Origin: Nocardioides sp. dk884 | GTDB taxonomy: Bacteria; Actinomycetota; Actinomycetes; Propionibacteriales; Nocardioidaceae | Assembly (NCBI RefSeq): GCF_009557055.1 | Contig: NZ_CP045649.1 | Span: 806,001 to 870,000 of the forward strand | Length of the DNA: 64,000 nucleotides | Direction: 5' to 3' | Shown: piece after piece, positions 26,672 to 35,685 of the stretch | How the letters are laid out: every line of letters starts with the position of its first letter | How positions within the stretch are numbered: the stretch's first letter is position 1 | Notes under the pieces: model-generated | What the model saw: only the letters and a program-made list of their open reading frames with translations | What the model was told of the DNA's origin: nothing | Database searches by the model: none | Made by a program: the position numbers and the translations under genes

Positions 26672-26688
26672 TCCCCAAATTCAGGGCA
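26672..26688 (+). promoter_or_regulatory. Exopolysaccharide-locus motif, copy 1 (weak)
   Basis: TCCCCAAATTCAGGGCA, about 120 bases upstream of the first LuxR gene. It resembles the TACCC(A/C)-N-GGG motif found before other units of this locus, with TC replacing TA at its left end. Confidence 0.4.
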
Positions 26689-26807
26689 CTCGGAGCGGCG
26701 ACGGCACCGCCGTCACCCGCCGCTCCGGACGATGCGGCCATGCCCGTTCCCGACCGGCCGGCCCGGTTGTCCGTGAGTCGTCCCCTCCTCGATCCGGAGG
26801 GCGCGCG

Positions 26808-27515
26808 ATGAGCAGCGTCCTGGTCGTCTCCGACCAGATGCTGATGGCGGAGACGATCCGGGCAGCACTGGCCACCCAGGGGTGGGACGCGCGGGTCGCC
26901 CGCTGGCCGGAGCGCGAGGGCGGACTCGTCCCGGTCCCGCCCGGCACCTCGCTCGGCGTGCTCGTGAGCGACCTCGAGCCCACCGCCCGCCTGGAGCGCG
27001 CGCAGCGGATCCTGGCGGCCTGGCCGGGCCACTGGCTGGTGCTCACCGGGGCGCCCCGTGGGCCCCGGTGGGGGGCCGCGCTCGACGCCGACGCCCTCGG
27101 GGTGCTGAGCGCCGACATCGGTCTCGAGGAGCTGGCCGCCGTGCTGCAGCGCGCTCTTGCCGGGGTACGCCCGATGGACCCCGCCGAGATCAACCGGCTG
27201 CGCCACGCCTGGCGTGCGGTGCTGGCCGAGCAGCGCGAGCTGGCCGAGCGCATGCGCCGCCTCACCCGTCGTGAGCTCACCATCCTCGGGTTGCTGTACT
27301 CCGGCGGCAACGTCGCGGCGATCGCCGCCCAGCTCGGCGTCTCCGAGGCGACCGTCCGCAGCCAGGTGCGGGCCGTGCTGCGCAAGCTCGCGGTGAACTC
27401 CCAGCTGGCGGCGGTGGCGGCGTACGCCTCGCTGGTGGAGGAGCGACGGCCCCCTGGCGGCGGTGGCGGCACTACCCAAAATCCGGGAAACGCCCACGCG
27501 GTCCAGCGGCCGTGA
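26808..27515 (+). CDS. LuxR-type regulator with degenerate receiver domain
   Basis: A 235-residue regulator. The N-terminal half has receiver-like strands (VLVVSDQMLMAETIRAALAT, LGVLVSDLEP), but the conserved Lys position reads ALGVLSADIG and only one acidic residue of the N-terminal pair remains, so phosphorylation may not be its switch. The C-terminal LuxR helix-turn-helix is clear (RRELTILGLLYSGGNVAAIA, then AQLGVSEATVRSQVRAVLRK). The ATG has GGAGG seven bases before it. It is the first gene of the exopolysaccharide locus and overlaps the next open frame at its end. It is a paralogue of the regulators at 24235 and 48370. A candidate binding motif lies upstream and another inside its 3' end. 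Confidence 0.87.
   Translation: MSSVLVVSDQMLMAETIRAALATQGWDARVARWPEREGGLVPVPPGTSLGVLVSDLEPTARLERAQRILAAWPGHWLVLTGAPRGPRWGAALDADALGVLSADIGLEELAAVLQRALAGVRPMDPAEINRLRHAWRAVLAEQRELAERMRRLTRRELTILGLLYSGGNVAAIAAQLGVSEATVRSQVRAVLRKLAVNSQLAAVAAYASLVEERRPPGGGGGTTQNPGNAHAVQRP
27473..27490 (+). promoter_or_regulatory. Exopolysaccharide-locus motif, copy 2
   Basis: TACCCAAAATCCGGGAAA, about 80 bases upstream of the likely start of the initiating sugar transferase and inside the 3' end of the LuxR gene. It matches the left half TACCCA and the GGG right half of the locus motif. Confidence 0.45.
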
Positions 27516-27571
27516 CGACCGCGATGAACCAACCTTCCCCTTGTCCCCGCCCGCATCCCTGGAGGCCACTC

Positions 27572-29023
27572 GTGAGCTCGTTCGCCGACGCCCAGGCACT
27601 CGACCCGGAGCAGTTCTCGGCTGCCGCGGTCGAGGCGGTGGCCGGATCCCTGACCGACGTCACGGCCGAGGCCGGCGCGGGCGCCGGGGTCGCCGGGCGC
27701 CGCAGTCACGCGGCGCTCGCCGCGGGCGGTGAGGTCGTGGGTGTCCTCGGGGCGGGCGCGGTGGCCGCGGTGCTCTTCGGCGGGCATCCCTGGGTGGCGC
27801 TGGTCATGGTCCTGACCGCGGCGATCGGTGTCGTGGCGGCGGCCAGGGCCTCGGCCCGTCGCGGCTGGCTCGACGCGCCCGGCACCGGGCGCGCGGCGCT
27901 CACGGTCCTGCTGTCCGGGGTCCTCACCTCCTGGGGGATGGGCTCGACCGAGGTGGGGCCGGTCCTGGGGCTGGTCGCCGTCACCACGGCGACCTCCGTG
28001 CTCCTCCGCGGCCTGGTGCGACTGGGGCGCCCGCCGTTGCGGGTCGTGCTCGCCGGCGACGCCGCCGTCGTCGCCCGCACCGCGCTCGGCTGGCGGATGC
28101 GCGGGGATGTGGAGGTCGTCGGCGCGGTGATCGTGCCCGACGAGGACCGCGAGCCCCGCGCGCTGGACACGATCGTGCCGCTCCCGGTCTCCACCGACCC
28201 CTGGGCCGCCGCGGCCTGGCGCGCGGACACTGTCGTGCTGCTTCCCGGCGGCGCGGTCGGTCCGCAGACCCTCGAGCGGCTGTGCTGGCGCCTGGAGTCC
28301 AGCACGGTGCGCATCGCCGTCGCCTGGGACGGCCTGCTCGACGCCGTAGGTCGCCACCGCGTGCGGACGGGCTGGTCGGGGAACAGCCCCTTCGCGGTCG
28401 TCGACCGCAGCCGGGCGCCGCTCGCCGTCCGCGGACTGAAGGCGGCGCTCGACCGGCTGGCCGGTCTCGCACTGCTCGGGCTCGCGGCACCGGTGCTGGC
28501 CTTGCTGGCCCTCGTGGTCCGTCTGGACTCCCCGGGCCCGGCGTTCTTCCGTCAGGTCCGGGTGGGCAGGCACGGCCGCCCGTTCACGATGTACAAGCTG
28601 CGCACGATGACCACCGACGCCGAGGTGGTGCGCGCCAGCATCGCGCACGCCGACCAGGGCGCCGGGGTGCTGTTCAAGATCCACCATGACCCGCGGGTGA
28701 CGCGGGCGGGCCGGGTGCTGCGGCGCACCTCCCTCGACGAGCTGCCGCAGCTGCTCAACGTGCTCCGCGGCGAGATGTCGCTGGTCGGTCCGCGCCCGGC
28801 GCTGCCCGACGAGGTCGCGGCGTACGACGACCGGACCCGGCGGCGGCTGGCCGTGCGGCCCGGGCTGACCGGCCTGTGGCAGGTCAGCGGCCGCTCCGAC
28901 CTGGGCTGGGAGGAGTCGGTGGGCCTGGACCTGAGCTACACCGACAACGTGACCCTCGGTCGTGACCTGGGCATCTGCCTGCGCACCGTGCGCGCGGTCA
29001 CCAGCCGGCGCGGGGCGTACTGA
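27572..29023 (+). CDS. Polyprenyl-phosphate sugar-1-phosphate transferase (initiating enzyme)
   Basis: A 483-residue protein of the WbaP/CpsE/EpsL group that loads the first sugar phosphate onto undecaprenyl phosphate. The N-terminal half has several membrane helices and a Rossmann-like central part (VVLAGDAAVVARTALGWRM). The catalytic sugar-transferase domain has FFRQVRVGRHGRPFTMYKLR, SLDELPQLLNVLRGEMSLVG, then PRPALPDEV and RPGLTGLWQVSGRSDLGWEE, ending in a short tail. Start choice: a GTG at 27572 with GGAGG six bases upstream is preferred to the GTG at 27512 that overlaps the LuxR stop as GTGA. It opens the biosynthetic operon and overlaps the next gene as TGATG. Confidence 0.92.
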   Translation: MSSFADAQALDPEQFSAAAVEAVAGSLTDVTAEAGAGAGVAGRRSHAALAAGGEVVGVLGAGAVAAVLFGGHPWVALVMVLTAAIGVVAAARASARRGWLDAPGTGRAALTVLLSGVLTSWGMGSTEVGPVLGLVAVTTATSVLLRGLVRLGRPPLRVVLAGDAAVVARTALGWRMRGDVEVVGAVIVPDEDREPRALDTIVPLPVSTDPWAAAAWRADTVVLLPGGAVGPQTLERLCWRLESSTVRIAVAWDGLLDAVGRHRVRTGWSGNSPFAVVDRSRAPLAVRGLKAALDRLAGLALLGLAAPVLALLALVVRLDSPGPAFFRQVRVGRHGRPFTMYKLRTMTTDAEVVRASIAHADQGAGVLFKIHHDPRVTRAGRVLRRTSLDELPQLLNVLRGEMSLVGPRPALPDEVAAYDDRTRRRLAVRPGLTGLWQVSGRSDLGWEESVGLDLSYTDNVTLGRDLGICLRTVRAVTSRRGAY

Positions 29024-29478
29024 TGGCCACCGAGGTCCTGCTGATCACCTCCCAAGGCGGTCATCTGGCCCAGCTGCTGACCATGCGCGGATGGTGGAGC
29101 GGACGCGACCGGGCCTGGGTGGCACCCGACACCGCGGACGTCGCTGACCGGTTGGCCGGCGAGCGCGTGATCCACTCCTTCTCGCCCACGACGCGCCACC
29201 TGCCCAACCTGGTGCGCAACGCGTTCCTGGCGCTCCGGGTGCTGCGCCGTGAGCGGCCCGCGCTCGTGGTGAGCGCCGGCGCCGGTGTCGCGGTCCCGTT
29301 CTTCGTGGCGGCCCGGGCGATGGGGATCCCGACGGTGTTCATCGAGGTGTACGACCGGGTCGACACCCCGACGATGACCGGGCGCCTGTGCGGTCCGTTC
29401 ACCACCCGCCGCATCGTGCAGTGGGAGGACCAGCTGGCCTTCTATCCCGACGCGCGTCTCGTGGGGCCGCTGCTGTGA
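29023..29478 (+). CDS. Alg14-like glycosyltransferase subunit
   Basis: A 151-residue protein of the Alg14/EpsE/PssD family, the membrane-anchoring half of a two-part GT-B-fold glycosyltransferase. The N-terminal VLLITSQGGHLAQLLTM motif is typical of Alg14, and a hydrophobic stretch near VVSAGAGVAVPFFVAARAMG could sit at the membrane. It cannot work alone: the Alg13-like half follows with a GTGA overlap. Together they would add the second sugar to the lipid-linked intermediate made by the preceding enzyme; the sugar is not deducible. Confidence 0.87.
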   Translation: MATEVLLITSQGGHLAQLLTMRGWWSGRDRAWVAPDTADVADRLAGERVIHSFSPTTRHLPNLVRNAFLALRVLRRERPALVVSAGAGVAVPFFVAARAMGIPTVFIEVYDRVDTPTMTGRLCGPFTTRRIVQWEDQLAFYPDARLVGPLL

Positions 29479-30038
29479 GGGCCACCGTCCTGGCCCTCGT
29501 CGGAACCGACCACCACCCCTTCCACCGTCTCGTGGACTGGGTCGACGCGGCCGCCGTGCGCCACCCCGACGTGCGCTTCCTCATCCAGCACGGTGTCGCG
29601 GACCCGCCGCTGGTCGCGGAGGGACACCGGTTCTTGACCCATGCCCGGCTGAGCGCCGAGTTGGCGACGGCCGCAGCGGTGGTGTGCCACGGCGGCCCGG
29701 GCACGATCATGGAAGCCCGCGCGGCCGGCCTGGTGCCGATCTGCATGCCGCGCGACCCCGCGTTGGGTGAGCACGTCGACTCCCACCAGCTCCGCTTCGC
29801 CCGGCTGGTCGGCACCGCCGGTGTGGTCCGCACCGTCCACCACGTCGCGGAGCTCCAGAGCGCGATCGACACCGCGCTGCTCACCGGACCCCGCACCCGC
29901 ACGATCCGCACTCTCGAGGAGAGCGTCGCGACCGCCCGCGCCCACGCCGCTCTCGCCGAGGAGCTCGATCTCCTCCTGGGTGCGTCCCGCCGTGCGGGAC
30001 GCACCGGTTGGCGGCGCCGCCCGCACACGCTTCGTTGA
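29475..30038 (+). CDS. Alg13-like glycosyltransferase catalytic subunit
   Basis: A 187-residue C-terminal GT-B half related to Alg13/MurG/PssE. The nucleotide-sugar-binding motif is AAVVCHGGPGTIMEARAAGL, followed by a PRDPALGEHVDSHQLRFA loop. It starts with GTG overlapping the Alg14-like stop (GTGA), so the two subunits are made in a fixed ratio. The C-terminus is Arg-rich (RAGRTGWRRRPHTLR), which may bind the membrane. A break of 23 bases follows before the large secreted protein. Confidence 0.87.
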   Translation: MRATVLALVGTDHHPFHRLVDWVDAAAVRHPDVRFLIQHGVADPPLVAEGHRFLTHARLSAELATAAAVVCHGGPGTIMEARAAGLVPICMPRDPALGEHVDSHQLRFARLVGTAGVVRTVHHVAELQSAIDTALLTGPRTRTIRTLEESVATARAHAALAEELDLLLGASRRAGRTGWRRRPHTLR

Positions 30039-30061
30039 TCCGACCCTTCGAAAGGCCCGCC

Positions 30062-33000
30062 ATGCGCCCCACCGCCGCCCTGTCCTCCGGAGGCGCCCCC
30101 GGCCCCCGCCGCACCCGGTCGCGTGCGGGTCGGACGCGCCGCGCCCTCGGGGCCCTCCTCGCCGGCGTCGTGGGCGCCGGGTCCCTGCTCGCGATCGGCG
30201 TCGCGGGTGCTCCGCAGGCGGTCGCGGCCGAGCGCGACCAGCGCCTGAGCGGGGTCACCTCGCCGATGTGGCAGACCAACAACAACGTCGAGGCGATCGC
30301 GGTGTCCAACGGCGTGGTGTACGCCGGCGGCACCTTCACCCGGGTCCGGCCGCCGGGCGTCGCGCTCGGTGGCGCCGGGGAGGTCACCCGCACCAACCTC
30401 GCCGCGTTCGACGCGAGCACGGGTGCGCTGGTCACCGGCTTCAACGTGACCCTCAACGGCCGCGTCGACGACATCGCGATCTCCCCGAACGGCTCGCGGA
30501 TGTACATCGTGGGGATGTTCACCTCCGTGAACGGCCAGACCCGCAACCGGGTCGCGGCGCTCAACCTGCCCTCAGGCACCCTCGCCACCGGCTTCACCGC
30601 CAACGCCAACACCACGGTCATGGCGGTCGCGGCCTCGTCCACCGGCCTCTACGTCGCGGGTGACTTCACCACGATCCGCGGCGCCGCCAAGGCGCGGTTC
30701 GCCTCGCTCGATCCCACGACCGGGGCGCTGCGGTCCGGCTTCACCGCGGACCTCGACGCCCGTGGACAGACGATCGAGATCGCGCCCGACGGCAGCCGGG
30801 TGCTGGTCGGCGGCGAGTTCGCCACCGTCAACGGCACCACCACGGGCGCGGTCGCCTCGGTCGACCCGGGCACCGGCGCGCTGGCGACCTGGGGGGCCAA
30901 CACCACCCAGCCGATCAACATCAACTGCAAGGCGCGCGTCACCGACATCATCTCCTCGGGGAGCACGGCGTACGTCACGGCCGAGGGCGACCCGCCGGGC
31001 TGCTACGAGGGCACCTACGGCGCGCGGATCAGCGACGGCGAGCTGGTGTGGAACAGCACCTGCCTGGGTGCCTCGATGGGGCTGGCCCTGCTCGACGGGG
31101 TGCTCTACAAGGCCTCCCACCAGCACGACTGCGCGTTCAACTACGGCGACGCCCGCGGCGGCTACGTCGGCGGCACCTCCCGCGACGAGTTCATCTGGTG
31201 GCGCCTGGTCGGGCAGGACGTCGAGGACGGCTCGTTCGTGCACTGGTCGCCCAACACCAACGCCAGCACCGGCACCAGCCCGGTCGGCCCGCGCGTCCTG
31301 GCCACCGACGGCTCGCAGATGTTCGTCGGCGGCGACTTCAGCCGGGTCAACAACGCAGCCCAGCAGGGGCTGGCGCGCTTCGCGTCCGGCAACGCCTCGG
31401 CGCCGGACAACCCGGCCGCACCCACGGTGCAGGCCAACGCCGCCGGCGGGCTCACCGTGCAGTGGCCGGCCGTCATCGACAAGGACAGCGGCACGCTGAC
31501 CTACCAGCTGCTGCGCGGCAACACGGTCGTCGAGGAGCAGACCGCCGAGTCCTACCCCTGGAGCCGGCCCACGATGCGCTTCGACGACACCGGGCTCACC
31601 CCCGGCGCGACGTACAGCTACCGGCTGCGGGTCAGCGACGGCACCCGGACCAGCGCCAGCTCGCCCTCGGCGAGTGCGACGGTGCGCACCAGCGCCCCAC
31701 CGGCGTACGCCGACCTGGTGCGCTCGCTCGGCGCGAACCTCTACTGGCGCACCGGGGACACCGGCGCCACGCTCGCCGACAGCGCGGCCGGTGCCGGCTC
31801 GCCGGGGGAGAAGGTCGGCGGCGTCGCCGCGAGCCCCGGCGCGATCGCCGGTGACGGCGCGGTCCGCCTCGACGGCGCCACGGGCCACCTCACCTCCCGC
31901 GACCCGCTCACGCTCACCCCGACGTTCACCCAGTCCGCGTGGTTCAACACCACCTCGATCACCGGCGGGTCGCTGCTCGCGGTGACCGACGCCAAGACCG
32001 GGGTCGGCACCTTGTCGGACCGCGCGGTGACGATGGACAACAACGGCAACGTGGTGTTCTCCGTGCACCAGCCGCCGCGTGCGGGCAGCCCGGACCCGCT
32101 CGGGCCGCGGTTGAACAACGTGCGCCTGCAGGGCCTGAGGTTCAACGACGGGCGCTGGCACCAGGTGGTCGCCACCTGGAGCGGCACCACCGCCTCGCTC
32201 TACGTCGACGGCATCCTGCTGGGGACCTACGAGGGGACCGCGGGCGGGCTGACCCAGGGCTACCAGCGGGTCGGCTACACCGACCTCACCAACGAGCAGG
32301 CGGTCTTCGGGCGCAACTTCTACAACCAGAAGTGGCCGCTGACCGAGCACTTCAACGGCGCCATCGACGAGGTGGCCACCTTCCCGACCGCGCTCACCGC
32401 GGCCCAGGTGCAGGAGCTCTGGGCGGCCGGCGTGGCCGGCGGCAGCGGTGGCGCCCCGGCGAACCGTCCGCCGGTCGCGGCGTTCTCGTTCACCACCGAC
32501 GGGCTGACCGCGACCCTCGACGCGGGGGCGTCGAGCGACCCCGACGGGACGGTGGACTCCTACCGCTGGGACTTCGGCGACGGCAGCACCGCCAGCGGGG
32601 CGACCGCGTCGCGCACCTTCGCCGCCGCGGGCACCTACCCGGTGACGCTGGTGGTCACCGACGACGACGGCGCGTCCACCGAGCTGACCCGCTCGGTCAC
32701 GGTGAGCGCGCCGCTGCCGCCCGCCACCAGCGTCGTCGTCGAGAAGGGCGCGACCTGGGCCTGGCGCTACGCCGCGGGGGCCCCGGCGACCGGGTGGAAC
32801 GCCACGACGTTCGACGACTCCGGATGGAGTCGGGGAGCCGGCTCGCTCGGGTTCGGCGCCACCGCCACGCTGGGCACGAACATCGACACGTTCGCCACCA
32901 CGGCGGAGCGGCCGCTGGCGGCGTACTTCCGGCGCAGCTTCACCGTGACCGACGCGACCCGGGCGGTGCGCCTGGACCTGGAGACCGTCGCCGACGACGG

Positions 33001-33250
33001 GGTGGTGGTCTACGTCAACGGCACCGAGGTGGCCCGCGCCAACATGCCGACCGGACCGGTCACCTCGAGCACCTACGCCACCTCCGCGCGCAACAGCACG
33101 GTGGCCAACGCCGCCCCCGTGCTCGTCACGGTGCCGGCCTCGCTGCTGCGCAGCGGCACCAACGTGATCGCCGCCGAGACGCACCTGAACTTCCGGGGCA
33201 CCCGGGATGTCGGCTTCGACCTGCGCGCGACGCTCACCACCAACCCCTGA
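30062..33250 (+). CDS. Large secreted multidomain protein: beta-propeller, FN3, LamG, PKD
   Basis: A 1,062-residue exported protein. An Arg-rich signal sequence (about residues 30-55, ending near GAPQAVAAE) is followed by a beta-propeller of repeats like VVYAGGTFTRV, MYIVGMFTSVNG and MFVGGDFSRVNN (residues about 55-445), an FN3 domain (450-545), a LamG/concanavalin-like domain (550-793, with FTQSAWFNTT and NDGRWHQVVATW), a PKD domain (800-883, SFTTDGLTATLDAGASSDPD then YRWDFGDGS) and a C-terminal jelly-roll-like domain (890-1062). These are carbohydrate- or protein-binding modules, with no catalytic motif seen. It may bind or organise the polysaccharide outside the cell. A smaller propeller paralogue lies at 38210. 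AAAGG lies eight bases before the ATG. Confidence 0.85.
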   Translation: MRPTAALSSGGAPGPRRTRSRAGRTRRALGALLAGVVGAGSLLAIGVAGAPQAVAAERDQRLSGVTSPMWQTNNNVEAIAVSNGVVYAGGTFTRVRPPGVALGGAGEVTRTNLAAFDASTGALVTGFNVTLNGRVDDIAISPNGSRMYIVGMFTSVNGQTRNRVAALNLPSGTLATGFTANANTTVMAVAASSTGLYVAGDFTTIRGAAKARFASLDPTTGALRSGFTADLDARGQTIEIAPDGSRVLVGGEFATVNGTTTGAVASVDPGTGALATWGANTTQPININCKARVTDIISSGSTAYVTAEGDPPGCYEGTYGARISDGELVWNSTCLGASMGLALLDGVLYKASHQHDCAFNYGDARGGYVGGTSRDEFIWWRLVGQDVEDGSFVHWSPNTNASTGTSPVGPRVLATDGSQMFVGGDFSRVNNAAQQGLARFASGNASAPDNPAAPTVQANAAGGLTVQWPAVIDKDSGTLTYQLLRGNTVVEEQTAESYPWSRPTMRFDDTGLTPGATYSYRLRVSDGTRTSASSPSASATVRTSAPPAYADLVRSLGANLYWRTGDTGATLADSAAGAGSPGEKVGGVAASPGAIAGDGAVRLDGATGHLTSRDPLTLTPTFTQSAWFNTTSITGGSLLAVTDAKTGVGTLSDRAVTMDNNGNVVFSVHQPPRAGSPDPLGPRLNNVRLQGLRFNDGRWHQVVATWSGTTASLYVDGILLGTYEGTAGGLTQGYQRVGYTDLTNEQAVFGRNFYNQKWPLTEHFNGAIDEVATFPTALTAAQVQELWAAGVAGGSGGAPANRPPVAAFSFTTDGLTATLDAGASSDPDGTVDSYRWDFGDGSTASGATASRTFAAAGTYPVTLVVTDDDGASTELTRSVTVSAPLPPATSVVVEKGATWAWRYAAGAPATGWNATTFDDSGWSRGAGSLGFGATATLGTNIDTFATTAERPLAAYFRRSFTVTDATRAVRLDLETVADDGVVVYVNGTEVARANMPTGPVTSSTYATSARNSTVANAAPVLVTVPASLLRSGTNVIAAETHLNFRGTRDVGFDLRATLTTNP

Positions 33251-33261
33251 GGGCGAGGAAG

Positions 33262-34188
33262 CTAGATCCCCCGCCCGCGGTGGTGCAGCGTCTCCATCAC
33301 CCGGTCGGGGGTGACGGCGCGGGCGGCGACGGCCAGGGCCAGCACCGCGCGCGGCTCGACGGGGTTGCGCCGCATCGAGCGCCTCGCCCAGCCCAGCGCC
33401 TGGCGACGGTGCCCCATCGCGGCGTGGGCGAAGGCGATCTGGCCGTGGATGCGGGAGGAGCCGCGCGGCGAGCTCTCGAACTCGGGGTAGCGCGCGAGCA
33501 GCCAGGAGAGCCCGGCGGCCATCGTCTCCCAGCGGCGGAAGAAGAACGACTGGGTGCCCCAGCGCACCACCGCGAGCGGCTCGGGGACGTTGAGCACCGG
33601 GTGGGCGCGCGCGCAGCGCAGCAGCAGCTCGTAGTCCTCCCCGAATCCGCCGGGGATCTCCTCCTCGACCAGGCCCACCGCCCCGCGCAGGGCGGCGGTG
33701 CGGGCCAGGAACGTCGAGGGGTGCAGCTCGGTGTGCCGGTCGGCCAGCAGCGCGGCGAAGCCGATCTCGGTCGCGGGCAGCACCCGGTCGTGGGTGTGCT
33801 CGTCGTAGGCGACCCGGATGCCGCAGCAGCACAGCACCGCCTCCGGGCGGGTGGTGAGCGCGGCGACCTGGCGCGTGAGCTTGGCGGGCAGCCACAGGTC
33901 GTCGTCGTCGCAGAACGCGACGAGCTCGCCGTGCGCGGCCTCGATGCCGGTGTTGCGTGCCCCCGCCAGGCCGGGACGCCGGGCGTTCGCGATGGCGCGC
34001 ACGCTCACCCGGCCGTCGTCGGCGTCCAGCAGGGGGTCGGGCTCGGAGCGGTCGGCGACCACGACGATCTCGATCGGGCCGGGGTAGTCCTGGGCGCGCA
34101 CCGAGGCGATCGCCTCGCGCAGCATCTGGGGACGGTCGCGGGTGGCGATGACGACAGTGACCAACGGCGTGATCGGGGGCAGGCTCAT
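33262..34188 (-). CDS. Family 2 glycosyltransferase
   Basis: A 308-residue GT-A enzyme. The nucleotide-sugar site is seen in LVTVVIATRDRPQMLREAIA and the metal-binding aspartates in VAFCDDDDLWLPAKL; GARNTGIEAAHGELVAFCD is the usual preceding block, and GGFGEDYELLLR holds the probable catalytic base (ED). No transmembrane segments are evident. It overlaps the O-antigen-ligase-like gene as ATGA and is the second gene of that minus-strand unit. It convergently faces the secreted protein at 30062. The sugar added is unknown. Confidence 0.9.
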   Translation of the reverse strand: MSLPPITPLVTVVIATRDRPQMLREAIASVRAQDYPGPIEIVVVADRSEPDPLLDADDGRVSVRAIANARRPGLAGARNTGIEAAHGELVAFCDDDDLWLPAKLTRQVAALTTRPEAVLCCCGIRVAYDEHTHDRVLPATEIGFAALLADRHTELHPSTFLARTAALRGAVGLVEEEIPGGFGEDYELLLRCARAHPVLNVPEPLAVVRWGTQSFFFRRWETMAAGLSWLLARYPEFESSPRGSSRIHGQIAFAHAAMGHRRQALGWARRSMRRNPVEPRAVLALAVAARAVTPDRVMETLHHRGRGI

Positions 34189-35522
34189 GCGCGCTCCGGT
34201 TCGGGTGAGGGGTCGGGCTGGTCGGCGGGTTCGGCGCTACGCAGCCCCAGCGCCGCGGCCACCATCAGCAGCGGCAGCCCGTAGGGCAGGGCGCCGTAGT
34301 AGAAGAGCTCGACGCTGCCGACCAGCAGTGCGGTGCTGCACGCGAGCCCGACGGGGTCGCGGCGGCGCAGGGTGCCGAGCAGGGCCAGCGCGAACCAGCC
34401 CAGGAAGCACACGGTGGCGACCGGCCCGTGGGAGACCAGCACCATCCAGACCTGGCCCTGGGTCCCGACCGGGACGCCGCTCTCGCCCAGCGTGGCGACC
34501 GGGGCGCCGTGGCCGAACAGCGGGGAGTCGGGCACCAGCCGGAGCGCCTGCACGTAGAGCGCGGCGCGGTCGTCGGTGCTGGTGGCGTCGGCGCTGCTGC
34601 TGAGCCGGGTGCCCTGGCGCTCCTCGACCGGCAGGGCGTGGAACAGCGCCACGGCCACCAGGCCGAGGGCCGCCAGCCCCGCGACCACCGCCACGTGCCG
34701 CGCGAGCAGCGCGCGCAGGCCGAGGTACGCCGCGGCGAGGGCAACGCCGAGGAACATGCCGCGGTTCAAGGTGAGCAGCGCCGGCACCGCGGAGACCGGG
34801 AGCAGCGCGAGCAGCGGCCAGAACCGGCGCTCGCCGCGCACCTGCCAGAGGTGGACCAGGACGAAGGGCAGGAGCAGGGAGTACACGTTGCCCCAGTTGT
34901 TCGTGTAGAGGAACGGCGCGCTCGGGCGCGGGGCGACCTGGAGGAACGAGTCCGGGTTGAACTGGCTGAGCCGGCGCACGACCATGTGGCTCACCAGCTC
35001 GTTGCCGAGCAGCGAGTCGGGCAGCACCCGGGCGAGCGGGGTGCGCAGCTGCGCCGTGGGCAGCAGCAGGCCGAGGAAGCCGCCGATCACCGTGTAGACC
35101 CACCACAGCGCCAGGCAGCCGCACACGACCCGCTCGGTGAGGCGGTCGCGGGCGTTGTAGACGTACAGCAGCAGCACCGTGCCGGCGACGTACAGCGCAA
35201 GGCGGTAGCTGAAGCCGAGCAGGTCGGCGGCCGTGCTCAGCATGATCGCGGACGCCGCGCACCAGACCAGGAACAGCAGCCACACGCCGAGGCCGCGTGG
35301 GGCGCGGACGGCGTGGGCGCGCCCCAGCAGCAGCGCCATCACGAGGGCGGCCGGGACCCAGACCAGGTCGAGCACGCCGCCGGCCCACCACAGGGGCAGG
35401 CCGGCGAACAGCACCACGACCGGCCAGGCGGGCAGGTCCGCGGCTGCGCCGCGCACCGGAGCGCTGCTCGCCTCGCGGGGACCGCTGGCCGGCAGCGCAC
35501 GCGTCGGGGAGGGACTCGACAT
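34185..35522 (-). CDS. O-antigen ligase / Wzy-like polymerase
   Basis: A 445-residue integral membrane protein with about ten to twelve hydrophobic segments. The Wzy_C/O-antigen ligase pattern is visible: a large loop with LSQFNPDSFLQVAPRPSAPF after the middle helices, LTLNRGMFLGVALAAAYLG in the core, and a second loop with LVPDSPLFGHGAPVATLGES. In this context it most likely polymerises the lipid-linked repeat units outside the membrane. Ligase or capsule-anchoring activity is the alternative and cannot be separated by sequence alone. Its promoter region holds the 35571 palindrome, shared with the divergent Wzz-like gene. Confidence 0.85.
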   Translation of the reverse strand: MSSPSPTRALPASGPREASSAPVRGAAADLPAWPVVVLFAGLPLWWAGGVLDLVWVPAALVMALLLGRAHAVRAPRGLGVWLLFLVWCAASAIMLSTAADLLGFSYRLALYVAGTVLLLYVYNARDRLTERVVCGCLALWWVYTVIGGFLGLLLPTAQLRTPLARVLPDSLLGNELVSHMVVRRLSQFNPDSFLQVAPRPSAPFLYTNNWGNVYSLLLPFVLVHLWQVRGERRFWPLLALLPVSAVPALLTLNRGMFLGVALAAAYLGLRALLARHVAVVAGLAALGLVAVALFHALPVEERQGTRLSSSADATSTDDRAALYVQALRLVPDSPLFGHGAPVATLGESGVPVGTQGQVWMVLVSHGPVATVCFLGWFALALLGTLRRRDPVGLACSTALLVGSVELFYYGALPYGLPLLMVAAALGLRSAEPADQPDPSPEPERA

Positions 35523-35570
35523 GCTCGGATCCTGGGGCGCGGCCCGGGCCGGAGGTTCCCGCCCGGCGCC

Positions 35571-35592
35571 GTATACCCCATCTGGGGGATAC
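35571..35592. promoter_or_regulatory. Exopolysaccharide-locus motif, copy 3 (best palindrome)
   Basis: The core TACCCCATCTGGGGGA is flanked by GTA on the left and TAC on the right, so the 22-base site is nearly palindromic. It lies between the divergent Wzy-like gene (start 35522) and the Wzz-like gene (start 35686) and could control both. Confidence 0.65.
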
Positions 35593-35685
35593 CGCTCCGG
35601 ACCAGACGGGGCGGCCGGGACCGCTCCCTACGGTGGGCGCTCCGCCGGTCCGTGGGGGACGGCCGTCTCGAGCTGGGAGTCTTAG

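Noticed and set aside
30572..33895. A 1,107-residue minus-strand frame and a 780-residue plus-strand frame overlapping the secreted propeller protein
   Set aside because: Both are shadows of the real gene at 30062; they have no recognised motifs, and the real frame has a signal peptide and intact domains.
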